From Candidatus Saccharimonadota bacterium (lineage in GTDB: Bacteria > Patescibacteriota > Saccharimonadia > Saccharimonadales > UBA4665): a stretch of 5,096 nucleotides of DNA. Every line of letters begins with the position of its first letter. Position 1 is the stretch's first letter. Shown in pieces: positions 3,760-5,096 of this stretch. The notes under the pieces are model-generated. The model saw only the letters and a list, made by a program, of their open reading frames with translations. It was not told the DNA's origin and ran no database searches. Location of the stretch: contig JARIHJ010000010.1 in NCBI GenBank assembly GCA_029288335.1, forward strand, positions 1 through 5,096, read 5' to 3'. A program made the translations under genes and the position numbers.

Positions 3760-5096
3760 ATGGCAAAGAATAACATGACTCAGATTGATACGCTCGGTTC
3801 AGTGGAGTTAATTGATTTTCCCGAGCTAAGTGTGAACCAGATTCCAGCCCGGATTGACACCGGCGCAATTTTTTCGTCGGTTTGGGCCAGCGATATAGTT
3901 GAAAAAAAGGGAACTTTAAGCTTCAGACTATTCGGCCCGGGCAGTGTTTTTATGAATGGCGAAACTATTAAAACGAGTGATTTTCGCACCGCTTCGGTTA
4001 AAAATTCCTTTGGACAGTCGGAATTACGCTACAAGGTGCGGTTGCAGGTCAATATTGCGGGCCGAAAAATTCGAGCCTGGTTTACGCTAGCTAATCGTTC
4101 AAGTATGACCTATCCGGTTTTGATTGGTCGAAATGTGCTGCGTAATAAATTTGTGGTTGATGTGAGCCGGCGCCAAACTCGTGGTAAATCAATCGCAGAA
4201 GTGTTGGTGCTGGCCAGCGAAGCCCACGACTTTGACAGCTTTTTCGCTGAGTTGGCGAGCTATAACAAAAAAACTACTTACACTGTACGGGATTATAAAG
4301 AGCTGGTATTCAAACTACTGCCGGATAAAGTGGGTGTTTATGAAAGCCTAACCGGTCGCGATATTGGCGAATTTGACCTCGTCTACTTCAAATCGCACAA
4401 ACGCGACTATCCCCTGGCGATAGCAGCGGCGCATTACGCCCAGTTTCGTGGCGCCAAGGTCGTCGACCAGGAAATTTTGAGCAGCATAAGCTATGACAAG
4501 TTGTCGGAATCATTAAAACTGGTGTTCCACGGTATAGCTGTACCGCCATCATTTTGCGCATCAACCAGCTACCTAATCGAGAATATTGATGAAATTGCGG
4601 AACAAATTGGCTGGCCGCTAGTTTGCAAAGAAATTAACGAGGATAAGGGCCGCAAGAACTACCTGCTCGACAACGCCAGCGAGCTAAAAACCGTGCTAGC
4701 AGATGCTAGCGAAATGGACATTTACATTATTCAAAGGTATGTGCCGAATGACGGTTTCGTTCGCGCGTTGGTGCTCGATAGGGAGGTGGCGCTAGCAATG
4801 CGTCGGGCTGCCATCCCTCGCGAGGACAAGTTGAAACGCCATTTGAACAAATTAGCCGGGGCTGGTAATGTTGTTTTGTTGCCGCCCGGCAAACTGGATT
4901 CACAAGCTGATAATTTGTCGGTACGAGCAGCTGTAGCAATGAACCGTCAGGTTGCCGGCGTAGATGTCATCCAGGATAAAAATACCGGCGAATGGTTCAT
5001 TTTAGAAGTAAATAATGCCCCGCAAATTGCATCAGGTCCGTTTTTGGACGAGCGAAAGCAAGCGGTGGCTGAGTTTATTAACCGTCAAATTTATAG
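3760..5096 (+). CDS. Retropepsin-like RimB protease fused to RimK-type ATP-grasp ligase (partial)
   Basis: The frame is open from ATG 3760 to the window edge (445 full codons), so the C terminus is missing. Residues about 10-140 match the RimB-like aspartic protease domain (Zn_protease/DUF785 family). The catalytic motif is RIDTGA at 31-36 with D33, followed by FGQSELRY at 84-91, VNIAGRKIRAWFTLANRS at 97-114, YPVLIGRNVL at 118-127 and FVVDVS at 131-136. From 147 a pre-ATP-grasp domain begins (EVLVLASEAHDF), followed by DKLSESLKLVFHGIAVP at 246-262 and the ATP-grasp core. That core has K290 as the nucleotide-binding lysine, a basic strand VALAMRRAAIPR at 343-354, GVDVI with D402 at 400-404, and the Mg-binding LEVNNAPQ at 415-422 with E416 and N418. 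RimK adds glutamates to ribosomal protein S6, and RimB-type proteases act with it. The loop after K290 (EDKGRKNYLL) lacks RimK's usual glycine-rich form. A Shine-Dalgarno-like AAGG at 3747-3750, nine bases upstream, supports this start over the ATG at 3775. Confidence 0.85.
   Translation, partial: MAKNNMTQIDTLGSVELIDFPELSVNQIPARIDTGAIFSSVWASDIVEKKGTLSFRLFGPGSVFMNGETIKTSDFRTASVKNSFGQSELRYKVRLQVNIAGRKIRAWFTLANRSSMTYPVLIGRNVLRNKFVVDVSRRQTRGKSIAEVLVLASEAHDFDSFFAELASYNKKTTYTVRDYKELVFKLLPDKVGVYESLTGRDIGEFDLVYFKSHKRDYPLAIAAAHYAQFRGAKVVDQEILSSISYDKLSESLKLVFHGIAVPPSFCASTSYLIENIDEIAEQIGWPLVCKEINEDKGRKNYLLDNASELKTVLADASEMDIYIIQRYVPNDGFVRALVLDREVALAMRRAAIPREDKLKRHLNKLAGAGNVVLLPPGKLDSQADNLSVRAAVAMNRQVAGVDVIQDKNTGEWFILEVNNAPQIASGPFLDERKQAVAEFINRQIY

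Noticed and set aside
4727..4939. Minus-strand frame opposite the ATP-grasp domain
   Set aside because: The plus strand encodes conserved ATP-grasp motifs there; the antisense frame is low in plausibility and has no start signal.
1..5096. CTAG overuse as a strand- or lineage-specific signal
   Set aside because: By eye there are about twenty CTAG sites, close to chance for this length and composition; only the lack of the avoidance seen in many proteobacteria is notable.
1..5096. CRISPR array, tRNA or rRNA gene, insertion sequence
   Set aside because: No regularly spaced repeats, cloverleaf-type sequences, transposase motifs or terminal inverted repeats were found on either strand.

Overview
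The window is compact, bacterial and roughly half G+C, and it uses the standard genetic code (TAA, TGA and TAG all end genes). Genes are short and tightly packed, two of the gene junctions overlap, and the DnaJ is short at 368 residues. Several genes begin a fixed distance from a -10 box with no usable ribosome binding site. Together with the small single-helix protein beginning near position 2579, this looks most like a small-genome bacterium such as the Saccharibacteria and other Patescibacteria. That placement is an inference from style; no rRNA or other marker is present to settle it.

Layout. A small coiled-coil plus zinc-ribbon protein (56..433) is followed by a near-perfect 20-bp palindrome that merges into an extended -10 promoter (433..452). 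This drives a two-gene unit: a 95-residue protein of unknown function (460..747) overlapping dnaJ by 8 bp (740..1846). Converging on dnaJ, with a 4-bp stop-codon overlap, is a minus-strand GGDEF-domain protein (1843..2505) with an AGDEF active-site variant and no inhibitory I-site. A 73-bp divergent region with a perfect 12-bp palindrome separates it from a 38-residue single-span membrane protein (2579..2695), which is followed by a strong promoter (2686..2715).

That promoter reads into a two-gene cluster: an N-formylglutamate-amidohydrolase-like protein (2723..3724), then a fusion of a RimB-type retropepsin-like protease domain with a RimK-type ATP-grasp ligase (3760 to beyond the window end).

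The most interesting part is the right half. The last two genes carry three activities whose families all act on glutamate or on amide bonds to it: hydrolase, protease and ligase. A probable diguanylate cyclase lies just upstream on the other strand. In Pseudomonas, the rimA-rimB-rimK system links cyclic-di-GMP to glutamylation of ribosomal protein S6; this locus could be a compact, differently arranged relative. Substrate and regulation are inferred, not shown. A second theme is that the genes heading transcription units appear leaderless (-10 box, exactly 7 bases, ATG), while internal genes use Shine-Dalgarno sites.
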